A stretch of 37,913 bases of DNA from Nitriliruptoraceae bacterium (GTDB lineage Bacteria; Actinomycetota; Nitriliruptoria; Nitriliruptorales; Nitriliruptoraceae), in NCBI GenBank assembly GCA_020832455.1, contig JAFIEQ010000025.1, positions 1-37,913 on the forward strand. Reading direction: 5' to 3'. Below are positions 8,307-16,603 of this stretch, piece after piece (the stretch's first letter is position 1; every line of letters starts with the position of its first letter). Position numbers and translations under genes: made by a program. Below the pieces are notes generated by a model, which saw nothing but the letters and a program-made list of their open reading frames with translations, searched no databases and had not been told where the DNA came from.

Positions 8307-9073
8307 ACGTCCGCGTCGAGGGCACGGTCCCCATCGCCACGGATCCCGCGCGGGTCGAGGCGGCGCTCGGCGACCCCGAGGTCATCGCCCACGCCCTGCC
8401 GGGTGCGTCCCGGGTGGACCGTGACGGCGCGGGGGTGCTGACGGTGGTCACCACCATCGGTCTGGCCGGGACCCGCGGCACCTACCGCGCCCGGATCCAC
8501 CCCGTGACGAGCCCGGAGGACGGTTGGGCGCTGCGCCTCGCCGCGGCCGGGGAGCCCGGCACCGTGCAGGCCGAGGTCCAGCTCGCGCTCGCGGGGGAGG
8601 TTGGACGCACGACCCTGACCTACACGGTCGAGGCAGCGCTCGAGGGCCGACTCGCGGGCCTCGGTCGCGGCGTGCTCGAGGGGGCGGTGCACGGCCTCGT
8701 GCGCGACCTGGCCGAGGCGCTGCCAGCGGCGAGCGATGCGGGCGTGCCCGCCGCGGACCTCCCGGGGGCAGGAACGCCCGCCGCGGGCGTGCCCGCCGCG
8801 GGCGTCCACGGGGCGGGCGCCGAACAGGATGCCGCGACGCCGACGCCGGATCCCTGGCCGGCGCCCGACACCATCGTCGCGCCGATCACGGTCGAGCCCC
8901 GGCGGTCCGGCCCGCTGGTCGCGGCGCTGGTGGTCGCGGCTGCGACGATCGTCGTGCTGCTCGCGCGGCGGTGGGCGCAGCAACGGCTCCGCGGCGAGCG
9001 GACGCACGGGACGGCGGATCCTGGCGCAGCGGCTCGTGGGACGGCGGTCCGGACCGCGGCGAGCGGCTCGTGA
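8303..9073 (+). CDS. coxG: CoxG-like SRPBCC protein with C-terminal membrane anchor
   Basis: Residues 1-140 form an SRPBCC (START-like) domain of the CoxG/DUF1334 group, with VEGTVPIATDPARVEAALGD and HALPGASRV typical of its start. An Ala/Gly/Pro-rich linker follows (about 145-200, with repeated PAAGV units), then one transmembrane helix at about 203-221 and a basic tail. In Oligotropha, CoxG tethers CO dehydrogenase to the membrane, and this architecture suits the same job for the hydroxylase encoded just upstream. It overlaps the large subunit by 4 nt and the amidase by 4 nt. Electron delivery to a membrane quinone is a plausible but unproven consequence. Confidence 0.85.
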   Translation: MNVRVEGTVPIATDPARVEAALGDPEVIAHALPGASRVDRDGAGVLTVVTTIGLAGTRGTYRARIHPVTSPEDGWALRLAAAGEPGTVQAEVQLALAGEVGRTTLTYTVEAALEGRLAGLGRGVLEGAVHGLVRDLAEALPAASDAGVPAADLPGAGTPAAGVPAAGVHGAGAEQDAATPTPDPWPAPDTIVAPITVEPRRSGPLVAALVVAAATIVVLLARRWAQQRLRGERTHGTADPGAAARGTAVRTAASGS

Positions 9074-10356
9074 CGACCACCTGCGTCGGGTGGAGCGCAC
9101 GTCGTATCGCGGCGGCGGTCCGTGACGGTGAGATGACCGCGCGGCAGGTCACCGAGGCCCACCTCGATGCCATCACCGCCCGCGAACCGTCCCTGCACGC
9201 CTTCGCGCACCTCGACCCGTCCGCGGCCCTGGCCGCCGCGGACGCGGTCGACGCCGGCCCGGGCGCCGCCGGTGCGCTCGCCGGGGTCCCCGTCGGGGTC
9301 AAGGACATCCTCGACGTCGCGGGGATGCCGACCAGCAACGGTGCCGATGTGCCCGTGTCCGCACCGGCCGGCGACGACGCGGCGGCGGTCGCGCGGCTGC
9401 GTGCCGCCGGGGCGATCGTGGTCGGCAAGACGGTCACCACGGAGTACGCGCTGTTCCGTCCCGGCCCAACGGTCAACCCCCACGACCCCACGCGGACGCC
9501 CGGCGGTTCCTCCAGCGGATCGGCGGCTGCGGTCGGGGCCGGCGTGCTGCCGCTCGCCATCGGGACGCAGACCGCCGGCTCCATCGTGCGGCCGGCCTCG
9601 TTCTGCGGGGTGGTCGGGGGCAAGCCCACGGTGGACCTCGTCCCGCGGGCGGGGACCACGATGTGCTCGCCGACCCTCGACACCATCGGGTTGCTCGGCC
9701 GGGACGTCGACGACGTCGCGCTCGGGCTCGGGGTCCTCGCCGACGATCCCGGCGCCTTCCGGGCCGTCGCACCGTCCGGCGCGATCGGGTTCGTCCGGAC
9801 CTTCGAGTGGGACCAGGTCGATCCGGAGGCGCGCACCCGCATCGAGGCCGGTGTCGTCCGTGCGCAACAGGCCGGGATCGACATCGTCGAGGTGGCGCTC
9901 CCCGACGCGCTCCGCGGCCTGGTCCGGGCGCAGCAGGCGGTGATGGGCGCGGAGGCGGTCACGGCGCTGGCCGAGGTCCGGGCCCAGCACGAGGCCTGGC
10001 TCAGCCCGTCCCTGCGGCGCACCCTCGACGACGGCCGGGCGTGGCGCTGGGCGCTGGACGCCGCGCTGGTGCACGCCGCGGTCGCGCGCGAGGCCATCCT
10101 CGAGCTGTTCACGCAGGTCGAGGTGCTGCTCGCCCCCGCGGTGCTGGGCGAGGCGCCGGCGGCTGCGACGACGGGTGATCCGCTGCTGTGCCGCCAGTGG
10201 ACGCTGCTCGGGACCCCGACGGTCGCCGTGCCCGGCCTGCGGGGGCCGGCGGGGCTCCCGCTCGGTGTCCAGACGATCGCGGCCCCCGGTCGGGACGCGG
10301 TGGCGCTCGGCGCCGCCGCCGCACTCGCTGCCGCCTGGGCGGATGTCAGCGGCTGA
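9070..10356 (+). CDS. amidase signature family amidohydrolase
   Basis: This is a 428-residue member of the amidase signature family, which hydrolyses C-N amide bonds. The Ser-cisSer-Lys triad is visible as Lys78 (GVKDI), Ser147 (GGSSSGS) and Ser171 (TAGSIVRP), with the family spacing of 24 between the serines. The start is GTG 9070, in a GTGA overlap with coxG; a longer upstream frame only shadows coxG. As last gene of the hydroxylase operon, it probably acts on a product of the same pathway. By analogy, an amidase-family ureidomalonase follows a Mo-type uracil dehydrogenase in oxidative pyrimidine breakdown, but the substrate here is unknown. The 3' end overlaps the convergent GGDEF gene by 11 bp. 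Confidence 0.92.
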   Translation: MTTTCVGWSARRIAAAVRDGEMTARQVTEAHLDAITAREPSLHAFAHLDPSAALAAADAVDAGPGAAGALAGVPVGVKDILDVAGMPTSNGADVPVSAPAGDDAAAVARLRAAGAIVVGKTVTTEYALFRPGPTVNPHDPTRTPGGSSSGSAAAVGAGVLPLAIGTQTAGSIVRPASFCGVVGGKPTVDLVPRAGTTMCSPTLDTIGLLGRDVDDVALGLGVLADDPGAFRAVAPSGAIGFVRTFEWDQVDPEARTRIEAGVVRAQQAGIDIVEVALPDALRGLVRAQQAVMGAEAVTALAEVRAQHEAWLSPSLRRTLDDGRAWRWALDAALVHAAVAREAILELFTQVEVLLAPAVLGEAPAAATTGDPLLCRQWTLLGTPTVAVPGLRGPAGLPLGVQTIAAPGRDAVALGAAAALAAAWADVSG

Positions 10357-11989
10357 AGGCGTCCTGGTCGACGGCCAGCGCCGGGCCGGTCTCCGCGGAC
10401 AGGACCCGGAGCTCACCCCGGTCGCGTCCCCCGCGCTTCGCGTCGTAGAGCGCAGCATCGGCCGCCGGGAACAGCCGGTGGTGACCGAGGTCCGCACTCG
10501 CCACCCCGAGCGAGATCCGCACCTCGAGCTCCGGTGCCAGCTGCGACCACGGCTCGTGGCGCACCGCAGCCAGGATGCGCTCGTGGATCGCGTCCGCCGC
10601 CGGTGGTGGACAGCCGGGGGCGACCACGATGAACTCGTCGCCGCCGTAGCGGCCGACCAGGTCGCCGTCACGGACCGCGCCGGCGAGCAGGACCGCGACG
10701 CGCTGCAGCACCCGGTCGCCCAGATCGTGGCCGTACCGGTCGTTGGCGACCTTGAACCCATCGAGGTCGAGGTAGACCACGGTGCTCCACTCCCCGTCGG
10801 GGACGTCGAGCAGCGCGGCGCGCTCCTGGTCGATGCGGCGCCGGTTGGCCAGCCCGGTCAACGGATCCTGCAGCGACGCCCGCTCCACGCGTTCGTGGTC
10901 GCGACGCAGCCGCCCGATCCGGAGCCGGTCGCGGGCAGCCTCGACCCGGCGCAGCCGCAGCTGCCAGACCTGCTCCCCGGCCAGGCACGCGTAGCCCCAG
11001 ACGTCCTGGATGGCCTGCGACCCCGGTTCCTCCAGCATCGCGATCCGGGCCCGTTCCCAGACCAGCATGGTCCGGGCCGGCTCGCCCTCGAGCGTGTTGA
11101 GCGACCGTTCGCCGGCGTCGACCTGTGCCCTGGCCCCGTGGAGCTGGCCGGCGTCCGCGAGCCGGTGGGCGAGCCCGAGGTGGACCAGGCTGCGCGGTTC
11201 GGACGACGCCCGCGGCTCGAGCTCCTCGAACCGTCGCAGGGCCTCGTCGACGTCGCACTCGCCGGTCATCAGATCGAGGAAGAGGCACTGGGCGCCGAAG
11301 TCGTGCCGGGCACTGCTGCGGCCCACGTGTCCGTGCCGGCGCGCCTGTTCCAGCCCGATCCGCAGGCGTTCGCGTCCGTCGTCCTCGCGGCCGACGCGCA
11401 GCAGCGCCAGCCCCCAGGCCGACTCGTTCAGCAGCCGGTTGTGGATCATCGCCACGCGTGTCCACGGGTCGTCGACCCGGGCGGCGATCTCCTCCAGCCG
11501 GGCGTAGATGCGCTCGGCGTCCTCGTAGAGCCCCAACCGGGAGTAGGTGAGTCCGAGCCCGTTGAGCGCGATGTTCAGCTGGATCGAGGGTGGGAGCTCG
11601 TCGATGAGCAGTTCGGCCGCCACCCCCTCGGACAGGGCCTGGTTCTCGTAGCCCTCGTTCAGCGCCCGCCGCGCGAGGTACTGGCGGCCGGTGGCGGCCC
11701 ATCCCGGCAGATCACGTTCCTCGCCCAACGCCAACAGCCGCTCGGCGATCGTGCGCGCCCGGTCCGGGTCGGACGCCAGGGCCGCACAGGCCAGGGATGC
11801 GTACAGCGCGGCGGCTTCGCCGTGGGGATCGTCCTCGACCCGGGCGCGTCGTGCCAGCTCCGCCGCGTCGGGGGCCACGTCCTCGCCGTTGTACAGCCGA
11901 GGCAGCAGCGCGCGGGCACGTTGCACCCCCGCGGGCACCGGCACCAGCGGCACGGTGTCGCGGCGGAGCGGCGCGGACGACGACGTCAT
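10346..11989 (-). CDS. cytosolic diguanylate cyclase with TPR-like sensor region
   Basis: This 547-residue protein makes cyclic di-GMP from GTP. The C-terminal GGDEF domain (about 375-535) has an intact GGDEF active site at 449-453 and, 5 residues before it, the RxxD inhibitory site (RDGD, 440-443), so product inhibition is expected. SLQDPLTGLANRR begins the domain. The N-terminal 370 residues are all-helical, with Ala/Leu/Glu repeats such as GLYEDAERIYARLEEIAARV, and resemble degenerate TPRs. There is no transmembrane helix, PAS, GAF or EAL domain. The start is ATG 11989, with GGAG 5-6 nt upstream. It diverges from hyuA. The signal it senses is unknown. Confidence 0.93.
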   Translation of the reverse strand: MTSSSAPLRRDTVPLVPVPAGVQRARALLPRLYNGEDVAPDAAELARRARVEDDPHGEAAALYASLACAALASDPDRARTIAERLLALGEERDLPGWAATGRQYLARRALNEGYENQALSEGVAAELLIDELPPSIQLNIALNGLGLTYSRLGLYEDAERIYARLEEIAARVDDPWTRVAMIHNRLLNESAWGLALLRVGREDDGRERLRIGLEQARRHGHVGRSSARHDFGAQCLFLDLMTGECDVDEALRRFEELEPRASSEPRSLVHLGLAHRLADAGQLHGARAQVDAGERSLNTLEGEPARTMLVWERARIAMLEEPGSQAIQDVWGYACLAGEQVWQLRLRRVEAARDRLRIGRLRRDHERVERASLQDPLTGLANRRRIDQERAALLDVPDGEWSTVVYLDLDGFKVANDRYGHDLGDRVLQRVAVLLAGAVRDGDLVGRYGGDEFIVVAPGCPPPAADAIHERILAAVRHEPWSQLAPELEVRISLGVASADLGHHRLFPAADAALYDAKRGGRDRGELRVLSAETGPALAVDQDAFSR

Positions 11990-12151
11990 GTCACTCCATC
12001 GGCCGTGCGCGCCGCGGCTTGAGGTGGATGCGTCCCCGGGGTGGCGTCCCCGCACCGCGTGCGGTCCCGATCCCCGTTCCTCGGCGAACCTCGCCCGCGT
12101 CGGGCCCCACGGTGGTCAGCAGTTGCCGACCGGCGCCGACAGCGACGTCAG

Positions 12152-12157
12152 TAGGCT
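12152..12157 (+). promoter_or_regulatory. candidate -10 hexamer TAGGCT before hyuA
   Basis: TAGGCT sits 54 nt before ATG 12212 in the 222-bp spacer between the GGDEF gene and hyuA. TTGCCG at 12123-12128 is too far upstream to be a good -35. Confidence 0.28.
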
Positions 12158-12211
12158 CCTGCGCGGGCCGGGACGGACCCGTCACGGCCCTTCGGCGCAC
12201 GCGAGGCAACC

Positions 12212-14542
12212 ATGCGACGTTTCCGCATCGGGATCGACACCGGCGGCACCTTCACCGACGTCGTGGTGTTCGACGGCGAGACCGGGCGGCTCACCACGAC
12301 CAAGACGCCGTCCACGCCGGCCGATCCGGGGGAGGGCTTCCTCGACGGTGTCGCCAAGGGGCTCGGGCTGGTCGAGGGCACGGGGGACCAGGTCGCCGCC
12401 GTCAGCCACGGCACCACCGTCGCGACCAACGCCCTGCTCGAGGACGACATCGAGCACATGGGACTGATCACCACCGAGGGCTACCGATCCATCCTGGAGA
12501 TCGCGCGCCAGTCGGTCCCCGACGGCTACGGCAACTCCTACTTCTGGGTCAAGCCCGACCGCATCGTCCCCGTCGACCGGGTCCGGGAGGTCGGCGGTCG
12601 CCTCGACGTCGCCGGTGCGGAGGTCCGCCCCTTCGATCGCGCGGCGGCCGTCGAGGTCGCGCGCTGGTTCCGCGATCGGGGCATCGACACGATCGGGGTG
12701 TGCTTCCTGCACAGCTACGCGGACGATGCGCACGAACGCGCGATGCGTGAGGTCCTCGCGACCGAGCACCCCGACGCGGTGGTCTCGCTGTCCAGCGAGG
12801 TGCTGCGTGAGTACCGCGAGTACGAACGCACCGTGACCACCCTGGTCGACGCCTCGGTCAAGCCGCGCGTGGCCCGCTACATCCACGGCATCGCGACCCG
12901 GCTGCAGGCCTACGTCGCCGACGGGCCCGTCGAGGCAGCGGGTGGCACCGGGCGTGTGGTCGGTGGCCGCGGCGGTACCGGTGGCGGTGCCGGTGAGGTG
13001 GCGGCCTCCCTGGCCGCCGGCGCGGACGTCGGTGCCGGTGTCGCGGCGGCACTCGCCACCGAGGCCGGGGCCGACGCGGGCGTGGGCGCGGTGGCCATCC
13101 CCTTCTACGTGATGAAGTCCAACGGTGGGGTCATCTCCGCGGCGGAGGTCGTCCACCAGCCGATCACCACGGTGCTGTCCGGCCCGGCCGCGGGCGCGCT
13201 CGGTGCGGCGCTGGTCGCGCGGGAGGCCGGCTACCCCGCGATCCTGACCTGCGACGGGGGCGGCACCTCGACCGACGTCTCCGTGGTGCTGGACGGGCAG
13301 CCGACCCTGACCACCGAGGGCTCGGTCGGCCGCTTCCCGTCCAAGATCCCGATGATCGACATCGTGACCGTCGGGGCCGGGGGTGGCTCGATCGCGTGGG
13401 TCAGTCCGGAGGGCGCGCTCAAGGTCGGACCGCGCTCCGCCGGCGCCGATCCGGGGCCCATCTGCTACGGCCGAGGTGGCACGGAACCGACCGTCACCGA
13501 CGCGCACGTGACCCTGGGGCGCATCCCACCCCGGCTGCTGGGGGGCGAGATCGCGCTGGACCGGGACGCGGCCGTCGCCGCGATCGACGCGTTGGCGGCT
13601 CGGCTCGGACTGACCCGCGACGACGCGGCCCGGGGGATCCTGGAGATCTCCGCCTGGAACCAGGCCAACGCGATCCGACAGGTCACCGTCAAGCGGGGGC
13701 TCGACGTCCGCGACTTCCCGATGGCGGCCTTCGGTGGCTCGGGGCCGCTGCTGGTGTGTCGGCTCATCGACGTGCTCGACCTGCCGGCCGTGATCGTCCC
13801 GCGCGATCCGGGCAACCTGTCCGCCTTCGGCCTGCTCACGGTCGATGTGAAGAACGACTACGTGCAGACCCACGTCGTGCGGGACACCGCGATCGACCTG
13901 GAGGCCGTGGGGGCGGTCTACGCCGCTCTGGAGGCCAAGGCCGCCGATGCGCTCCAGCGCGAGGGCTTCGAGGCCGCCGCCCACGTCTTCGTCCGGACCG
14001 CCGACCTTCGCTACGACGGCCAGGCCTTCGAGGTGCGGGTCGGCGCCCCCGCCGGCCCGGTCGACGCGGCGTTCCGCGCCGCGGTCGTGGACGCCTTCCA
14101 CGCCGAGCACGAGCGGCTCTACGGCTACGCCTACCGCGACCAGGCGGACCGCCACCCCGTCGAGTGGGTCAACCTGCGGGTCACCGGGGTCGGTCCGATC
14201 GACCGGCCGGCGCTCGAGCGGCTGGCCGCCGGTGACGGGGACATCTCCCACGCCGAGGTCGAGGTCCGCCGGGTCGCGTTCGATGCCGAGCCGGTGGACA
14301 CGCAGGTGGTCGACCGGTCACGGCTGCGCGCCGGCGACGTCGTGACCGGACCGGCGATCGTGGAGGAGTTCGGCTCCACGGTGCCGATCCACCCCGGGTT
14401 CCGCGCCGAGGTGGACGAGATCGCCAACCTCGTCGTCACCCGGATCGGCGTGGGCGACGGGTCGGCCGGCGGCGACGGGTCGGGCGGGAGCGGCGCAGCC
14501 CCCACCGACCGCGCCACCTCGACCACGGAGGGATCTCGATGA
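12212..14542 (+). CDS. hyuA: hydantoinase/oxoprolinase family subunit A
   Basis: This is the ATP-binding subunit of an ATP-dependent hydantoinase/oxoprolinase/acetone carboxylase-type enzyme (776 residues). The phosphate-binding motif DTGGTFTD is at residues 9-16, with SHGTTVATNALLE (65-77), and the actin-like core CDGGGTSTDVS further on. The family either opens cyclic amides such as hydantoins at the cost of ATP or carboxylates ketones. Residues about 237-295, between the helix ending RLQAYV and the strand IPFYVMKSNGG, are a Gly/Ala/Val-rich low-complexity stretch where relatives have about ten residues. It is translationally coupled to hyuB by ATGA. The molybdenum hydroxylase and amidase nearby favour a ring-opening role, which is inference. 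Confidence 0.93.
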   Translation: MRRFRIGIDTGGTFTDVVVFDGETGRLTTTKTPSTPADPGEGFLDGVAKGLGLVEGTGDQVAAVSHGTTVATNALLEDDIEHMGLITTEGYRSILEIARQSVPDGYGNSYFWVKPDRIVPVDRVREVGGRLDVAGAEVRPFDRAAAVEVARWFRDRGIDTIGVCFLHSYADDAHERAMREVLATEHPDAVVSLSSEVLREYREYERTVTTLVDASVKPRVARYIHGIATRLQAYVADGPVEAAGGTGRVVGGRGGTGGGAGEVAASLAAGADVGAGVAAALATEAGADAGVGAVAIPFYVMKSNGGVISAAEVVHQPITTVLSGPAAGALGAALVAREAGYPAILTCDGGGTSTDVSVVLDGQPTLTTEGSVGRFPSKIPMIDIVTVGAGGGSIAWVSPEGALKVGPRSAGADPGPICYGRGGTEPTVTDAHVTLGRIPPRLLGGEIALDRDAAVAAIDALAARLGLTRDDAARGILEISAWNQANAIRQVTVKRGLDVRDFPMAAFGGSGPLLVCRLIDVLDLPAVIVPRDPGNLSAFGLLTVDVKNDYVQTHVVRDTAIDLEAVGAVYAALEAKAADALQREGFEAAAHVFVRTADLRYDGQAFEVRVGAPAGPVDAAFRAAVVDAFHAEHERLYGYAYRDQADRHPVEWVNLRVTGVGPIDRPALERLAAGDGDISHAEVEVRRVAFDAEPVDTQVVDRSRLRAGDVVTGPAIVEEFGSTVPIHPGFRAEVDEIANLVVTRIGVGDGSAGGDGSGGSGAAPTDRATSTTEGSR

Positions 14543-16443
14543 GCCGCACCCTCACGCCCGTCCCGGCCGCCGACGTCGACCCGATCCTGCTGGAGATCGT
14601 CCAGGGCACACTCGCCTCCATCGAGAAGGAGGTCGAGGACGCCATCGGCCGGACCTCGCGGTCGCCGATGATCCGCGACGCGCACGACTACCGGGCCGGC
14701 ATCCACGATCGGCTGCTGCGCAAGCTCACCGGCCGGTCCTACTCCGCGCTGGTGCACCCCGTCGCCCGCGACTTCCCGCTGGAGACGATGCGGCCCGGCG
14801 ACGTCTACTTCCACAACGACGTCTACCTGTCCGAGGGCGGCATCGGGCACCTGCCCGACCTGTGCGTCACCGTCCCCGTGTTCGGTCCGGCGCGCGACGG
14901 CTCGGGTGCACAGGAGGTCGTCGCGTTCGTGCAGGCCTTCGGCCACCACGACGACATCGGGGGCGCGGTCCCCGGCTCCATGCCCTCGCACGCCACCAGC
15001 GTGTTCGAGGAGGGCCTGATGGTCCCGCCGATCAAGCTGTGGGACCAGGGCGTGCCCAACCAGGCTGCGCTGACGATCATGACCCGCAACTCCCGCATGC
15101 CGGACTCGCTCGCCGGGGACCTCGATGCGGAATGCTCCGCCTGCCTGATGGGCTCGCGCCGCGTGACCGAGCTGTTCGAGCGCTACGGCCGCGACACCGT
15201 CGAAGCGTGCTTCGACGCGATCATCGCCAACAACACCACGACCTACCGCCGCGAGATCCTGTCCAAGATCCCCGACGGCACCTACGTCTGGGAGGACTAC
15301 GCCGAGCACGACGGGGTCGACGAGCCGAGGTTGCACCGCCAGCGCATCACCCTGACCAAGCAGGGTGGCGCCACCGACGATGCGCGGCTGATCATCGACT
15401 TCACGGGCACCTCGCCGCAGGCCAAGGGGCCCATCAACCACGCCGGGGACGCGGCGGACGGCAACTTCCTCAAGAAGTGGCTCGCGCCGATCCTGCGCAA
15501 CCTCGCCGACACGCCGGAACGCATGGCGGAACTCGACGTCAACGAGGGCATCGTCGACCTGATCGAGATGCGCTTCCCGCCGAAGGGCACGCTGCTCACG
15601 CCGGAGTTCCCCGCGCCGACCAACGCCCGCACGTTCGTGATCCTGCGGCTGCTCGGGGTGCTGTCCGGGGTCATCGCCAAGGCGGTGGACGGCAACATGC
15701 CCGCCGATCAGGAGACGATCCGTTACACCGGCGTCTACGGCCGGCGCGCGGACGGTTCCTCGTACCTGATGCGCGAGGTGCTCGGCGGCGGCTCCGGAGG
15801 GCGGCCCCACGGTGACGGCGAGGACACGATCCACGTCGTGCCGGACTCGCGCAACCTGCCGACCGAGTTCACCGAATCGCGCTTCCCGTTCCGGGTCGAA
15901 GCGCTCGGGCTGGCGCAGGACTCCGGCGGTGCGGGTGAGCACCGCGGGGGATTGGGCTACGAGAAGCACATCCGCATGCTCGAGGACGCCTACTTCATGT
16001 CCATCGCGGACCGGTCGATCCTGGCCTGCTGGGGCGTGAAGGGCGGCAAGGCCGGTGCGCCGTTCCAGGTGACCATCGACCCGGGTGGCCCCAACGAGCG
16101 CGAGATGGAGGGTCTGGTCGACGACGAGCCGGTCGCCGCCGGTGAGGTGATCCGCATCCGCACCACCGGTGGTGGCGGCTGGGGCGATCCGCTGCAGCGT
16201 GCGGTCGAGCTCGTGGCCCGCGACGTGTCGTGGGGCAAGGTCTCCCGCGCGGCCGCCGAGCGCGACTACGGGGTCGTGGTCACGGGTCCGGACGACGCGC
16301 CGGCCGTCGATGTCGAGGCCACCTCGACCCTGCGGCGACGGTTGGCGACCGAGCGCGGCGAGCCCGCGTTCTTCGACCGTGGACCGGGGTACGCGACGCT
16401 GGACCCGGAGGGTCGCGCGTTCCCCGAGGTCGACGTGGTCTGA
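14539..16443 (+). CDS. hyuB: hydantoinase/oxoprolinase family subunit B
   Basis: This is the partner subunit of HyuA (634 residues). Family hallmarks include DPILLEIVQGTLASI at the N-terminus, RPGDVYFHNDVYL with HLPDLCVTVPVF (about 92-116), FGHHDDIGGAVPGSMP (about 134-149), and the C-terminal TTGGGGWGDPLQRA motif. HyuB-type subunits carry the hydrolase or carboxylase metal site and work only with the A subunit. The ATG lies within the ATGA overlap with hyuA, so the two should be made in fixed ratio. Specificity between N-methylhydantoin, 5-oxoproline and ketone substrates cannot be assigned from sequence. About 160 bp of spacer with a tandem repeat follows. Confidence 0.93.
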   Translation: MSRTLTPVPAADVDPILLEIVQGTLASIEKEVEDAIGRTSRSPMIRDAHDYRAGIHDRLLRKLTGRSYSALVHPVARDFPLETMRPGDVYFHNDVYLSEGGIGHLPDLCVTVPVFGPARDGSGAQEVVAFVQAFGHHDDIGGAVPGSMPSHATSVFEEGLMVPPIKLWDQGVPNQAALTIMTRNSRMPDSLAGDLDAECSACLMGSRRVTELFERYGRDTVEACFDAIIANNTTTYRREILSKIPDGTYVWEDYAEHDGVDEPRLHRQRITLTKQGGATDDARLIIDFTGTSPQAKGPINHAGDAADGNFLKKWLAPILRNLADTPERMAELDVNEGIVDLIEMRFPPKGTLLTPEFPAPTNARTFVILRLLGVLSGVIAKAVDGNMPADQETIRYTGVYGRRADGSSYLMREVLGGGSGGRPHGDGEDTIHVVPDSRNLPTEFTESRFPFRVEALGLAQDSGGAGEHRGGLGYEKHIRMLEDAYFMSIADRSILACWGVKGGKAGAPFQVTIDPGGPNEREMEGLVDDEPVAAGEVIRIRTTGGGGWGDPLQRAVELVARDVSWGKVSRAAAERDYGVVVTGPDDAPAVDVEATSTLRRRLATERGEPAFFDRGPGYATLDPEGRAFPEVDVV

Positions 16444-16466
16444 CGCCGATCGGGCGCAGATCGCTG

Positions 16467-16550
16467 GGCGGACCCCGTCCGGTCGCCGGCTGCCCGGGGC
16501 GCGTCGGGCAGGCGGACCCCGTCCGGTCGCCGGCTGCCCGGGGCGCGTCG
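16467..16550. repeat. two perfect 40-bp direct repeats, each a potential hairpin
   Basis: Positions 16467-16506 and 16511-16550 are identical over 40 bp, with 4 bp between (period 44). Within each copy CCCCG (16473-16477 in copy 1) can pair with CGGGG (16495-16499), enclosing an inner CCGG-TCG-CCGG hairpin. The pair lies 23 bp after the hyuB stop and 53 bp before the next start. It could be a terminator, an mRNA-stabilising structure or a protein site. Confidence 0.8.
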
Positions 16551-16603
16551 AGCGGGGCACACTGCGGCCGCGGCGTGTGTCGGCGACCGCGGGAGGAGCG
16601 GCG

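Noticed and set aside
12182-14251. Minus-strand open frame of 689 codons opposite hyuA
   Set aside because: Shadow of hyuA; repeats of Asp/Arg/Gly/His only, no recognisable fold.
16467-16550. CRISPR-like array
   Set aside because: Only two copies with a 4-bp gap; no spacers and no cas genes.
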